Source: an uncultured Oscillospiraceae bacterium (GTDB lineage Bacteria > Bacillota > Clostridia > Oscillospirales > Oscillospiraceae). Taken from it: a DNA stretch of 7,982 nucleotides. The notes under the pieces were generated by a model that saw only the letters and a list, made by a program, of their open reading frames with translations, was not told the DNA's origin and searched no databases. Of the stretch, positions 1-6,567 are shown in pieces; the first letter of the stretch is position 1, and the number at the start of each line of letters is the position of its first letter. The position numbers were made by a program, and so were the translations under genes. The stretch covers positions 1 through 7,982 of the forward strand of contig CANQUO010000097.1 in assembly GCA_947627085.1 (NCBI GenBank), written 5' to 3'.

Positions 1-66
1 CCTCTTAATTGGCAGTCTCCGATTCACGTGCTTTCTTCGTTCCTTTATTGTGTAACACATCATTGA
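1..66 (+). CDS. Possible C-terminal end of a transposase/integrase (partial, cut by window edge)
   Basis: Frame 1 is open from the first base to a TGA at 64-66 and reads as about 21 residues ending LNWQSPIHVLSSFLYCVTHH. The LNWQSP-x-x-VL piece resembles the end of the catalytic core of DDE-type integrases/transposases (compare 'LNWKTPxEVF'-like endings in IS30, IS3 and IS481 relatives). This rests on a very short match made by eye. The stop falls inside a sequence that could be the right terminal repeat of an insertion sequence (63-76), as is common in IS3/IS481-type elements. It could equally be a chance open frame. Confidence 0.35.
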   Translation, partial: PLNWQSPIHVLSSFLYCVTHH

Positions 67-76
67 CAAACCTACA
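63..76. mobile_element. Possible right terminal repeat of an insertion sequence
   Basis: TTGACAAACCTACA follows and overlaps the stop of the putative transposase tail. Read inward on the other strand it begins TGTAGGTTTGTCAA, and many IS3/IS481-type elements have ends of the form TG...CA. The matching left end lies outside the window, so the repeat cannot be confirmed and no target duplication can be checked. TTGACA at 63-68 is also a perfect sigma-70 -35 hexamer, but the best -10 at the right spacing (TACGAG, 86-91) is poor. Confidence 0.2.
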
Positions 77-115
77 GCGGGAGCTTACGAGAAAATAAGA
101 TAAGCTTACAAAATT

Positions 116-144
116 ACGGCGCGGGTTTGACCGCGCCGTTTTTT
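116..144. terminator. Bidirectional intrinsic terminator
   Basis: A 9-bp GC-rich stem (ACGGCGCGG at 116-124 with CCGCGCCGT at 131-139) has a 6-nt loop. On the plus strand it runs straight into a T tract (139-144). On the minus strand the stem is followed by AATTTTGT, a usable U tract, and it starts only a few bases past the thioesterase stop codon (144-146). It therefore most likely ends thioesterase transcription and also any plus-strand transcription entering from the left. Confidence 0.75.
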
Positions 145-557
145 CATCCGTCGACCTCGCCGGAAAATACGCTGAAAAATTCCGGCGCGTCGCGCTCTAT
201 ATTCACGATGCCGCCGTCCGCGCTCAGAAAGCAGTGCTCGCTTTTTCCGGTGGTCCTGCGCTCTCCGGTGGCGGCGTCCGTGACCTCGTAGCGGAAAACG
301 CACCGGAAACGCGTCATGCTCACAAGGTAGACGTCGACGTTCACCGTGTCGCCGTAATGTACCGGCTTTTTGTACTGGCACTCTACGGAGATAACGGGGC
401 TCATTATCCCCTCCCTCTCAAGCCTCGGGTAGTCGTATCCCGCCGCCTCCATGAAATACGTCCTGGCCTCCTCGAAATAGCGTATGTAGTTCGAGTGGTG
501 CACGACCCCCATCTTGTCCGTCTCGTAATAGTTGACACGCCGAACATACCGCCGCAT
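144..557 (-). CDS. Acyl-CoA thioesterase, YbgC/FadM-like hotdog fold (4HBT family)
   Basis: A 137-residue protein that should hydrolyse acyl-CoA thioesters in the cytoplasm. The hallmark is near the N-terminus: YYETDKMGVVHHSNYIRYFE (residues 10-29), matching the 4HBT/YbgC consensus in which the Asp (D14 here) is catalytic and H20/H21-SNY follows. The middle (Y62-KKPVHYGDTV) and the last third (TGERRTTGKSEHCFLSADG) fit the hotdog strands, and the length is normal for the family. The start at 557 is chosen because GGAGG (565-569) lies 7 nt upstream. A longer frame to 638 has no such site and would run through the predicted promoter and inverted repeat. The native acyl substrate cannot be told. 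The gene stands alone, divergent from the ABC operon, and ends at a terminator. Confidence 0.9.
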   Translation of the reverse strand: MRRYVRRVNYYETDKMGVVHHSNYIRYFEEARTYFMEAAGYDYPRLEREGIMSPVISVECQYKKPVHYGDTVNVDVYLVSMTRFRCVFRYEVTDAATGERRTTGKSEHCFLSADGGIVNIERDAPEFFSVFSGEVDG

Positions 558-573
558 ATGACCGCCTCCGGAA

Positions 574-604
574 GATTTGTGGTAATGAAATATTACCACA
601 AATC
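574..604. promoter_or_regulatory. Perfect 13-bp inverted repeat, likely repressor operator for the thioesterase gene
   Basis: GATTTGTGGTAAT (574-586) and ATTACCACAAATC (592-604) are exact reverse complements around a 5-bp spacer. The repeat covers the predicted -10 box (590-595) and start point of the thioesterase promoter and ends 4 bp before its ribosome binding site. That placement suits a dimeric repressor such as a TetR- or GntR-type protein. An extra half-like site, ACAAATC, lies at 648-654 between the two divergent promoters. As RNA the same arms would form a hairpin, so post-transcriptional control is an alternative. I do not recognise the site as a known operator. Confidence 0.5.
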
Positions 605-618
605 CGTATAACAGACAA
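583..618 (-). promoter_or_regulatory. Predicted sigma-70-type promoter for the thioesterase gene
   Basis: Read on the minus strand: -35 TTGTCT (613-618), a 17-bp spacer, then an extended -10 TGG-TAATAT (hexamer at 590-595). Transcription should start near 583, giving a leader of about 26 nt that contains the GGAGG. Both hexamers match 4 of 6 consensus bases. Confidence 0.5.
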
Positions 619-675
619 CCCCCGATCTCGGAGCGCAAATTTTACTTACAAATCGGTCGGATTCGGTCCTTTCTC

Positions 676-711
676 TTTACTTTCTCTGGAATTGGTGCTA
701 CAATGACCGTG
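676..711 (+). promoter_or_regulatory. Predicted sigma-70-type promoter for the structured RNA / ABC operon
   Basis: -35 TTTACT (676-681), a 17-bp spacer, and an extended -10 TGC-TACAAT (hexamer at 699-704, 5 of 6 consensus). The expected start point is about G711, which is exactly the first base of the 10-bp outer helix of the downstream structured RNA. I see no comparably good promoter nearer the ABC ATPase gene. TTGTTG (852-857) with TATATA (874-879) is a weak alternative. Confidence 0.6.
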
Positions 712-853
712 CCACACAGTTTAATATCTCTCCAAACAGGCATACTTTTGGTAAAAACGTATGCTTTGATTTTCATTTCCTGTTTTGGAGTGACTGTGTG
801 GCAACAGAGGTCAGGCTGCGTTTTTCGCGCGCGGCGACCGCCGCGCGTTTTTT
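711..853 (+). ncRNA. Structured leader RNA or small RNA ending in an intrinsic terminator
   Basis: About 143 nt from the predicted start point to the terminator. The outer helix P1 is GCCACACAGT (711-720) with ACTGTGTGGC (793-802), a perfect 10 bp. P2 is CTCCAAACAGG (730-740) with CCTGTTTTGGAG (779-790), 11 bp with one bulged T. P3 abuts P2 and is a 9-bp hairpin: CATAC/TTTT (741-749) with AAAA/GTATG (754-763), one bulged C and a GGTA loop. A U-rich 15-nt segment (764-778) is unpaired on the 3' side between P3 and P2. A short linker (803-827) leads to the terminator. The layout fits a cis-acting attenuator or riboswitch ahead of the ABC operon, or a stand-alone small RNA. It does not match a class I know (not ykkC, yybP-ykoY, fluoride, THF, 6S or SRP RNA by eye). 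No segment that could open the GC-rich terminator is obvious. Confidence 0.55.
828..853 (+). terminator. Intrinsic terminator upstream of the ABC operon
   Basis: An 8-bp all-GC stem, CGCGCGGC (828-835) and GCCGCGCG (840-847), has a GACC loop and is followed by six Ts (848-853). On the minus strand the stem is followed by GAAAAA, so it works only on the plus strand. It separates the structured RNA from the ATPase gene, whose ribosome binding site lies 33 bp downstream. Confidence 0.85.
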
Positions 854-901
854 GTTGAAGAGCTGGTCCTCGGTATATATGGATAGAAAGGACACACGGA
901 A

Positions 902-1657
902 ATGTTGAATGTATCTCATGTCACCAAGAAATACGGCAAGGTTGTCGCCTGCGACGACTTAAGCTTCACCTTGGAGCCCGGGAGCGTCACGGTGCTTTTG
1001 GGGCCCAACGGGGCGGGAAAAAGCACCATAATGAAATCCGTCATCGGCTTTTTGCGCTATGAGGGTGAGATAACCGTAGGGGGCTGCCCCAACAAGACCA
1101 CCGACGCCAGGAGACTTCTGGGCTATATCCCCGAGATGCCGTCCCTCTACCCCAATCTCACGGTCTCCGAGCACATGGAGTTTATCGCCCGGGCCTACAA
1201 GCTTTCCGAATACAAGGAGCGGAAGGAGGAGCTTTTCCGCCGGTTCGAGCTTACGGACAAGCAGAAGAAATTCGGCGACGAGCTCTCAAAGGGCATGCAA
1301 CAGAAGCTCAACATCTGCCTCGGCCTCCTGCCGGAGCCCAGGGTCCTCCTCTTGGACGAGCCCATGATCGGTCTCGACCCCCACGCCATCAAGGAGCTCA
1401 AGCTTCTTTTAGAGGAGATGCGCGCCCAGGGCCGCACCATGCTTGTCAGTACCCACATTATCGACAGCGTGGACATGCTGTGGGACAGGACCATAATCAT
1501 GGACCACGGCTCCATCCGCGCCAACGTGACGAGAGACGAGCTGGAAAGCGCCGGAAAGACCCTGGAACAGCTCTTTTTTGAGGTGACCGAGGGCGCCGGT
1601 CTTCCGGACGGGGCCTCCGGCGAGGGCGGCGCGCCCCGGGAGGAGCGTGCAAAATGA
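902..1657 (+). CDS. ABC transporter ATP-binding protein (EcsA/ABC-2 exporter type)
   Basis: A 251-residue nucleotide-binding subunit that should hydrolyse ATP on the inner face of the membrane to drive the permease encoded next. All core motifs are present: Walker A GPNGAGKST (34-42), signature LSKGMQQK (128-135), Walker B VLLLDEP (148-154, catalytic E153), D-loop GLDP (157-160) and switch H185. The usual Q-loop glutamine is replaced by glutamate in YIPEMPSLYPNLT, which is common in ABC-2-type exporters. The tail beyond about residue 232 is low-complexity (Gly/Glu/Ala/Pro) and probably disordered. GAAAGGA (886-892), 9 nt upstream, supports the start. The stop overlaps the permease start (ATGA), implying translational coupling. 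Family is certain; the substrate is unknown. Confidence 0.95.
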   Translation: MLNVSHVTKKYGKVVACDDLSFTLEPGSVTVLLGPNGAGKSTIMKSVIGFLRYEGEITVGGCPNKTTDARRLLGYIPEMPSLYPNLTVSEHMEFIARAYKLSEYKERKEELFRRFELTDKQKKFGDELSKGMQQKLNICLGLLPEPRVLLLDEPMIGLDPHAIKELKLLLEEMRAQGRTMLVSTHIIDSVDMLWDRTIIMDHGSIRANVTRDELESAGKTLEQLFFEVTEGAGLPDGASGEGGAPREERAK

Positions 1658-4287
1658 GACTTTTTTCCTACTACGCCCTTCACACCTTCAAAAATCAGCT
1701 GAAAAAGCTGTTTAAGACCTGGGTGCTGATATTTATAGTCGTATGCCTCGTCATCGGCGTCGCCCTGGGGGCGTTTCTGGCTCTTTTGGACGGCTCCGGC
1801 GGGGATTCCGACCCACCCGATGATATTGCGGAGCCGGAGGGGCCCACCTTCGCCGAGAGCACCGGAATCGAGGTAAACGAGGCCATTGAGCTGGCCGCCG
1901 GGGGTATCGTCCTTCTGATGTTCGTATTTTACGCCATGAGCGCGGACAAGAACGGGAGCAGGATATTTCAGCCGGCGGACGTAAATCTGCTGTTCCCCTC
2001 CCCCATGAAGCCCCAGTCGGTCCTCATGTTCCGCCTCGCCACACAGCTGGGCGTGGCGGTGCTGGGGTGCGCGTACATGCTGTTCCAGCTACCGAATCTT
2101 ATTATGAACGCCGGGCTCACACTTTGGGCCGCGCTGGCGCTGGTGGCGTCCTGGGGCCTCACCATCGCCTTCGGGACGCTCATTCAGGTACTGCTCTACA
2201 CCCTGGCCTCCACCCACACGTCCGTCAAGCGATTTTTGCGCCCGGCAATTTTCATCACGCTCCTTCTTATCGCCGGCGGCTTCATCATTTTTTCACAGCG
2301 CTCCGGCGCGGGCTATCTGAAGGCCGCCGTCCTCTTTTTCAACGCCCCGGTAACAAGATATATCCCCATATGGGGCTGGATAAAGGGCCTTTGCGCCTTC
2401 GCCATGGCCGGGAACGCGACCGGCGCCGCCCTGTGCCTTCTGGCCCTGGCTCTGGCGGGAGCGCTTCTTGTATATATCATCTGGAACATCAAGGCCGATT
2501 TCTACGAGGACGCGATGGCCAAGTCCGAGGAGACGGCGGAGCTGTTGGAGAGGGCCCAGTCGGAAAAATCTACCGGCTTTCTCGTCAAGCGCGAAAAGGA
2601 CCGGAGCGAAAAGCTCCGGCGGGACGGCATGGACCACGGCTCCGGCGCGAACGTATTTTTCTACAAATCCCTTTATAACCGCTTCAGATTCGCACACCTT
2701 GGCTTTTTCACAAAGACCATGGAGACATATATTGTGGCGGCGGTTGGGGTCGCCCTCTTTTGCAGATTTGTGACCCACAGCGACGGCCTCATGCCCATGG
2801 CGCTGACCCTGGCGGCCCTGGCGTTTTTCCGCTCCCTGGGCAATCCCTTGGCTCAGGACACGGCCATGGACTACTTCCTGCTCATACCTGAGAGCACCTG
2901 GGCCAAGCTCTTCTGGTCGCTTATGGGCGGCACTGCAAACTGCCTGCTCGACGTGCTCCCCGCCATCCTTATCGGCGCTCTGCTCACCGGGACTAACCTT
3001 TTCGCCGCCCTTGTCTGGGTACCGCTTATCGTCTCCGTGGACTTTTACGCCACAAGCGTGGGGACGTTCATCGGGCTTTCCGCGCCTGTCTCCGCCGGAA
3101 AGACGCTAAAGCAGGTGATTCAGATACTGTTTATCTACTTCGGGCTCCTGCCGGACATCGCCGTCGCGGCCCTGGGCATCGTGTTCGGACACACGGCGGC
3201 GGGCATGACCGGCGCGGCCCTGCTCAACTTCGGACTGGGCTTTGCGTTCTTCGGGCTCTCGCCCATATTCATAGACCCCAGGGGCGGGAAGCGCCGGCGG
3301 GAGGCCGCGCCCTTTAATGGCGACCTTAAAGCGGCAAGGCGCCGGTTCTCCACCCTGGGGCTGGGGCTCTTTACGATCATGGCCCTGGCCTCGGTCCTCC
3401 AGCTTCTGGCGGCGGGTGTCGCGGGATACTTCTACCCCGAAGGCAACGGCCCGTCCTGGCTTCTCTGGCTGTGCTCCTTCGCGCCCATGTACCTGGCGGC
3501 GGTCCCGGCGGGGCTCCTTATAATGCGGCACGTCCCCTCCGCCCCCCGGGAAAAGCGCGGACTGAGGCCGGGGCGGTTCATTACCGCCGCCATAATAAGC
3601 GTCTTTGCCATGTACGCGGGCAACATCATCGGCAATATCGTCCTTGCGCTTATCGAGGCGGCGCTGGGGGCCGGGTCCGTAAATCCGCTCCTCACCTACG
3701 CCATGGACGACTCCGTGTGGCTTCGGGTCCTGGTCATGGTCATCCTGGCCCCCGCCATTGAGGAATATATCTTCAGAAAACAGCTCATCGACAGGATGAA
3801 CGTATACGGCGAGCGGCTTTCAGTGGTGGCCTCGGCCCTCATATTCGGCCTTTTCCACGGGAACCTGTCCCAGTTTTTCTACGCCACCGCTTTGGGACTG
3901 GTGTTCGGGTATATCTACCTCAAGACCGGGAGACTCAGATACACCGTGTCCCTCCACATGCTGATAAATTTCCTGGGCGGCGTGGTGGCCCCGGCCCTGC
4001 TTAAGTCCATAGACCTTGACGCCGTAAGTCAGGTGGATATGAACGACATCGCGGCGCTCAAGGCGCTCTTAACGCAGATAGCCCCCTTCGCCGTCTACGC
4101 GCTGACGATGCTCGCCCTCAGCGTCGCGGGCCTTGTGCTCTTTTTCGTCAACCTCCGCAAGGTGACCTTCGATCCGGCCAAGCTCGACCTCCCCCGTGGC
4201 GCAAAATTTAAAACGGTCTACCTGAACCCCGGTATGCTCCTCTTCATCCTCTCCAGCCTCGCCCTTGTGGCGCTGACATTCATCTAA
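1654..4287 (+). CDS. ABC-exporter-type permease fused to a CPBP (Abi/CAAX-type) intramembrane protease
   Basis: An 877-residue polytopic membrane protein. The first roughly 540 residues look like the permease of a putative ABC exporter: TM segments near 22-45 and 80-95, the characteristic QPADVNLLFPSPMKPQSVLMFRL stretch (106-128), further TM segments at about 130-215 and 255-278, a charged cytoplasmic loop (280-345), and more TM segments to about 540. A basic linker (544-566) leads to a second block with the three CPBP motifs: EEYIFR (E703, E704, R708), FGLFHGN (H735) and HMLIN (H768, N772). These supply the glutamates and histidines of this family's metal-dependent active site. Two more TM segments follow at about 808-832 and 854-877. 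The frame is unbroken. It overlaps the ATPase gene by 4 nt, so the two should form one complex. By analogy with CPBP proteins near peptide exporters, it may cleave a peptide or signal-sequence remnant during export; this is inference. Confidence 0.88.
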   Translation: MRLFSYYALHTFKNQLKKLFKTWVLIFIVVCLVIGVALGAFLALLDGSGGDSDPPDDIAEPEGPTFAESTGIEVNEAIELAAGGIVLLMFVFYAMSADKNGSRIFQPADVNLLFPSPMKPQSVLMFRLATQLGVAVLGCAYMLFQLPNLIMNAGLTLWAALALVASWGLTIAFGTLIQVLLYTLASTHTSVKRFLRPAIFITLLLIAGGFIIFSQRSGAGYLKAAVLFFNAPVTRYIPIWGWIKGLCAFAMAGNATGAALCLLALALAGALLVYIIWNIKADFYEDAMAKSEETAELLERAQSEKSTGFLVKREKDRSEKLRRDGMDHGSGANVFFYKSLYNRFRFAHLGFFTKTMETYIVAAVGVALFCRFVTHSDGLMPMALTLAALAFFRSLGNPLAQDTAMDYFLLIPESTWAKLFWSLMGGTANCLLDVLPAILIGALLTGTNLFAALVWVPLIVSVDFYATSVGTFIGLSAPVSAGKTLKQVIQILFIYFGLLPDIAVAALGIVFGHTAAGMTGAALLNFGLGFAFFGLSPIFIDPRGGKRRREAAPFNGDLKAARRRFSTLGLGLFTIMALASVLQLLAAGVAGYFYPEGNGPSWLLWLCSFAPMYLAAVPAGLLIMRHVPSAPREKRGLRPGRFITAAIISVFAMYAGNIIGNIVLALIEAALGAGSVNPLLTYAMDDSVWLRVLVMVILAPAIEEYIFRKQLIDRMNVYGERLSVVASALIFGLFHGNLSQFFYATALGLVFGYIYLKTGRLRYTVSLHMLINFLGGVVAPALLKSIDLDAVSQVDMNDIAALKALLTQIAPFAVYALTMLALSVAGLVLFFVNLRKVTFDPAKLDLPRGAKFKTVYLNPGMLLFILSSLALVALTFI

Positions 4288-4291
4288 AAAC

Positions 4292-4504
4292 CGCCCCCAC
4301 CGTAGGCGCCAATCCAATCATCAAATATTTTTTCTGACGACATGCGCGTCAGAAAAAATCCCTCTTGTTTTGCGGAGTGTACGGCCCTTCGGGCCGTGCG
4401 CGTAGCAAAACAGCAGAAAACAGCCGCGAATAGGCCCGCAGGCCTTTTCGCGGCTGTTTCCGCACGTTCCCCCTTTTTGAACAAAGGCCCATGGCCTTTG
4501 TTCA
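4292..4504 (-). repeat. Repeat element copy 1: constant blocks with three variable hairpins
   Basis: This stretch shares long near-identical blocks with 6568-6775 in the same orientation. In plus-strand order: a constant end (4292-4326); hairpin 1, a 13-bp stem 4327-4339/4347-4359 with loop ACATGCG; a constant core (4366-4412) with outer arms TGTTTTGC/GCAAAACA and inner stem ACGGCCC/GGGCCGT; hairpin 2, stem 4418-4430/4447-4459 with an inner stem AGGCC/GGCCT; constant CGCACGT (4461-4467) and a C run; hairpin 3, 12-bp stem 4478-4489/4493-4504. The stem sequences of hairpins 1-3 differ from copy 2. It fills the gap between convergent genes. The last three bases of hairpin 3 are the stop codon of the anti-sigma gene. 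The minus strand is chosen because that is the likely transcribed direction at both copies and gives the better long-range pairing. Confidence 0.85.
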
Positions 4505-5941
4505 CTTTAAATGATACACGTTCACCCATCCGGCCTCTCCGCCGGGATCAAATTCCGTTGAGAAAAGCTCATCGTCCGTGAACCAATCAAGCCATCCGCC
4601 GAAGCTCTCCGCGCCGTCACGTGTCAGGGTCCTCGCGGTGTGGGACTCAAGGTCCACGACCACGGCATATGAGCGGACGCCGGCGGCCTCCTCGCCATTG
4701 ACGCCGAGCTCAACAAAAACCTTGTCGCCCTTTTCGTTCCCGTAAATACGCACTGACCTTGGCTCAAATCCGGCGTCCACCGGAAGCGCCGTTTCACTTC
4801 CCGTCATCAGGTCAACAACACTGAATTTAAGGTCTTTGCCCGTTCTGACAGCGTATTTTGAGTTCCCGATCAGCGTTATCCCGCCGTTCCCGACATCCTC
4901 CCGGAGAAAATCGCAGTCCAATAGCTCCGCGTCCCTCAGAAGCTCCCGTCGCCGCCAGGTCCCGGGCTCCAGCGCCCAGACGTCCTTCTGGTCTGAGCAA
5001 ATAACCGTCCCGTCGCCGGCAAACCAGCACCGCTCCGGCTCGCGATCTGAAAGCTTATCAAGGCTTATAAATTCCCCATTTTTCATGTCCGCCAGATACC
5101 ACCGCGTAGTCGGCCTGAGCTCCGGGCCATACTCATAATAGGCGAGCAAGACCACTGAGGCGTCGCTGTTTACCCGGCAGTCAACGAGGGAATTTCCGTT
5201 AAAATACTCCCCTGTCTCCGGGCCGCCGGCGTAGAGGTCAAAATTGGCCTTGTGGAAAACATCTGTGACCTTTCCGGTCTCCGGCTCAAATATAGAGGCC
5301 CCTCGATAGTTGCGCGGGCAGACGAGCAGTCTGTTTCCCAGGTTCCGGACGATAAAATCTCCGTAGGGCTCTCCCTCCTCGGTTCTTATGTCCACGGCGA
5401 TGTTCCCCTCGTGCTCGCACCAGTCAAACTCCGCCTTCACAGTCCCGTTTTCACCGGCGATCGGGACGCTTGCGCGGTGCCAGTCCCGGCTCCTTGTGAG
5501 CTCCCCGTTTTGCGGCGTCCACACGCCGGTGGCGACCCACCACTCATTTTTGTCGGTGAAGTACACAAACCCCCGTCCAACCGAGAAGGCCCCCAAGACC
5601 CTATAATGCTCCGCGCTGACGCCCCCGGCCATTATCTCGTACTCCCCACGGCTGTCCGAGCCGTCAGCGGCGTATGTACCGGCGGGCCCGTCCTCGCGGT
5701 CCAGGCGGTCATGGACTGAGTCGTTATTCACGCTGGCTCCGGTGAGCAGTGTAAAAACGTCATCCCTGAAGTCCTCATCCACCGCCAGGGCCGTGGCGAA
5801 TGTCATTATGCCAAGTATAGCCACGGCGGCCATTACTACCGGCCAGCGCAACCTGTGTCCGGTCTTGGCCGGTTTGACCGCGTCACATAAAAATTTGTCC
5901 GATATTTCTCCGAAAGCCCAAAAGATATCCTCCGCGTTCAT
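4502..5941 (-). CDS. Putative membrane-anchored anti-sigma / sensor protein with repeat-rich external domain
   Basis: A 479-residue protein with one predicted TM segment (about 33-54). The short cytoplasmic head (1-32) contains FGEISDKFLCDAV, similar to the '(I/V)xDKYIxEA' heads of sigma-factor-linked membrane proteins in Clostridia. The external part (55-479) has strand-turn-strand units resembling beta-propeller blades: FEPETGKVTDVF (218-229), YLADMKNGEFISL (282-294), ALEPGTWRRREL (323-334), VVDLMTGSETAL (375-386) and VVDLESHTARTL (428-439). No enzyme motif is seen. The likely role is to bind the sigma factor inside and sense something outside. The second Met is chosen as start: GGAGG (5949-5953) lies 7 nt upstream, and the ATG overlaps the sigma stop as ATGA. 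The upstream ATG at 5947 is too close to the ribosome binding site. The family assignment rests on operon context and layout. Confidence 0.75.
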   Translation of the reverse strand: MNAEDIFWAFGEISDKFLCDAVKPAKTGHRLRWPVVMAAVAILGIMTFATALAVDEDFRDDVFTLLTGASVNNDSVHDRLDREDGPAGTYAADGSDSRGEYEIMAGGVSAEHYRVLGAFSVGRGFVYFTDKNEWWVATGVWTPQNGELTRSRDWHRASVPIAGENGTVKAEFDWCEHEGNIAVDIRTEEGEPYGDFIVRNLGNRLLVCPRNYRGASIFEPETGKVTDVFHKANFDLYAGGPETGEYFNGNSLVDCRVNSDASVVLLAYYEYGPELRPTTRWYLADMKNGEFISLDKLSDREPERCWFAGDGTVICSDQKDVWALEPGTWRRRELLRDAELLDCDFLREDVGNGGITLIGNSKYAVRTGKDLKFSVVDLMTGSETALPVDAGFEPRSVRIYGNEKGDKVFVELGVNGEEAAGVRSYAVVVDLESHTARTLTRDGAESFGGWLDWFTDDELFSTEFDPGGEAGWVNVYHLK

Positions 5942-6495
5942 ATCCATCCCTCCTTTTCAAGATACGCTCTCAGCTTCTCCCGCGACCTGCGAAGCGACGC
6001 CTTAACACCCTGACGGCTCATACCGGTTTCCCGGGCTATTTCATCCATGGGCTCCATGGCCCAGTAACGCCGCGTCATTATTTCCCTCGCCCTTGCCGGA
6101 AGGCCCTCCAAAAAACCGTTCAGCGCCACGGCAAGCTCCCGGCTCTCCACCGCGCCCTCGGTGGAATTATCCGCCGGAAGTACCTCCGCAAGCTCCTCGA
6201 TACACGCCGCCGCCTCGCTCCCACCTCTCTTTGCCGCGGTGAGCCGCCGGTAACGGTCTATCGCAAGCCTCCGTATAAGCTTACCGAGAAACGGTCCAAG
6301 CCTCTGGGGCCTGTGCGGCGGCATGGAGTTCCAGGCCGCGAGATACGCGTCATTCACGCACTCGTCCCGGTCCTGCGTGTCTGTCAGCGCGTTACCGGCG
6401 ATCTTGGTAAGATAATTTCCGTACTTCTCCGCGGTCTCGCTTATCGCCCTGTCGTCCCTCGCCCAGTAAAGCTCCACGATCTCTTTATCCTCCAT
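5938..6495 (-). CDS. ECF-type RNA polymerase sigma factor
   Basis: A 185-residue sigma-70-family protein. Region 2 spans about 22-90 (YGNYLTKIAGNALTD, DECVNDAYLAAWNSMPPHRP, then the helical FLGKLIRRLAIDRYRR that should contact the -10 element). A linker with EELAEVLP (100-107) precedes region 4 (about 124-180), whose helix-turn-helix is PMDEIARETGMSRQGVKASLRRSREKL. Size and sequence fit the ECF group widespread in gut Clostridia. The start at 6495 is supported by GGAGG (6503-6507), 7 nt upstream. The frame stays open to 6774, but that extension is repeat DNA and is rejected. TATTAT (minus strand, 6529-6534) could be its -10, but no convincing -35 is visible. The stop overlaps the start of the membrane protein gene, so the two are translationally coupled, as sigma/anti-sigma pairs often are. 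Target promoters are unknown. Confidence 0.92.
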   Translation of the reverse strand: MEDKEIVELYWARDDRAISETAEKYGNYLTKIAGNALTDTQDRDECVNDAYLAAWNSMPPHRPQRLGPFLGKLIRRLAIDRYRRLTAAKRGGSEAAACIEELAEVLPADNSTEGAVESRELAVALNGFLEGLPARAREIMTRRYWAMEPMDEIARETGMSRQGVKASLRRSREKLRAYLEKEGWI

Positions 6496-6567
6496 CACTT
6501 CACCTCCCATTTTTTCGGGCCCTCTGCCATAATACTCGAAAAATAACCCCAAAAGGTCACACCCCCG

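Noticed and set aside
234..611. 125-codon plus-strand ORF opposite the thioesterase gene
   Set aside because: Antisense shadow; the minus strand carries an intact 4HBT active-site motif and a good ribosome binding site.
558..638. Longer N-terminus for the thioesterase
   Set aside because: The extra 27 residues would be encoded by the promoter and inverted-repeat region and do not belong to the family; GGAGG fits the start at 557.
711..802. Structured region upstream of the ABC operon as a MITE with 10-bp terminal repeats
   Set aside because: No target duplication flanks it, the nested helices go beyond terminal repeats, and the promoter start point coincides with the first paired base, which fits an RNA better. 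It is not fully excluded.
666..893. 9-bp inverted match between GTCCTTTCT (666-674) and the ATPase ribosome binding site AGAAAGGAC (885-893)
   Set aside because: The upstream arm lies before the predicted transcription start, so both arms would not be on the same RNA; probably chance.
4292..4504. Repeat hairpins as ordinary intrinsic terminators or a CRISPR array
   Set aside because: Most of the hairpins lack a following U tract, and the order in hairpin 1 is T-run, stem, A-run. There are no regularly spaced short direct repeats with spacers.
4342..4581. Plus-strand ORF starting inside repeat copy 1 (MRVRKNPSCFAECTALRAV...)
   Set aside because: A similar peptide is encoded in copy 2, but the differences between copies (V/L, R/A, S/F, E/Q) follow hairpin compensation or are non-synonymous, not protein conservation. 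The ORF then runs antisense into the anti-sigma gene, and I noted no ribosome binding site supporting it.
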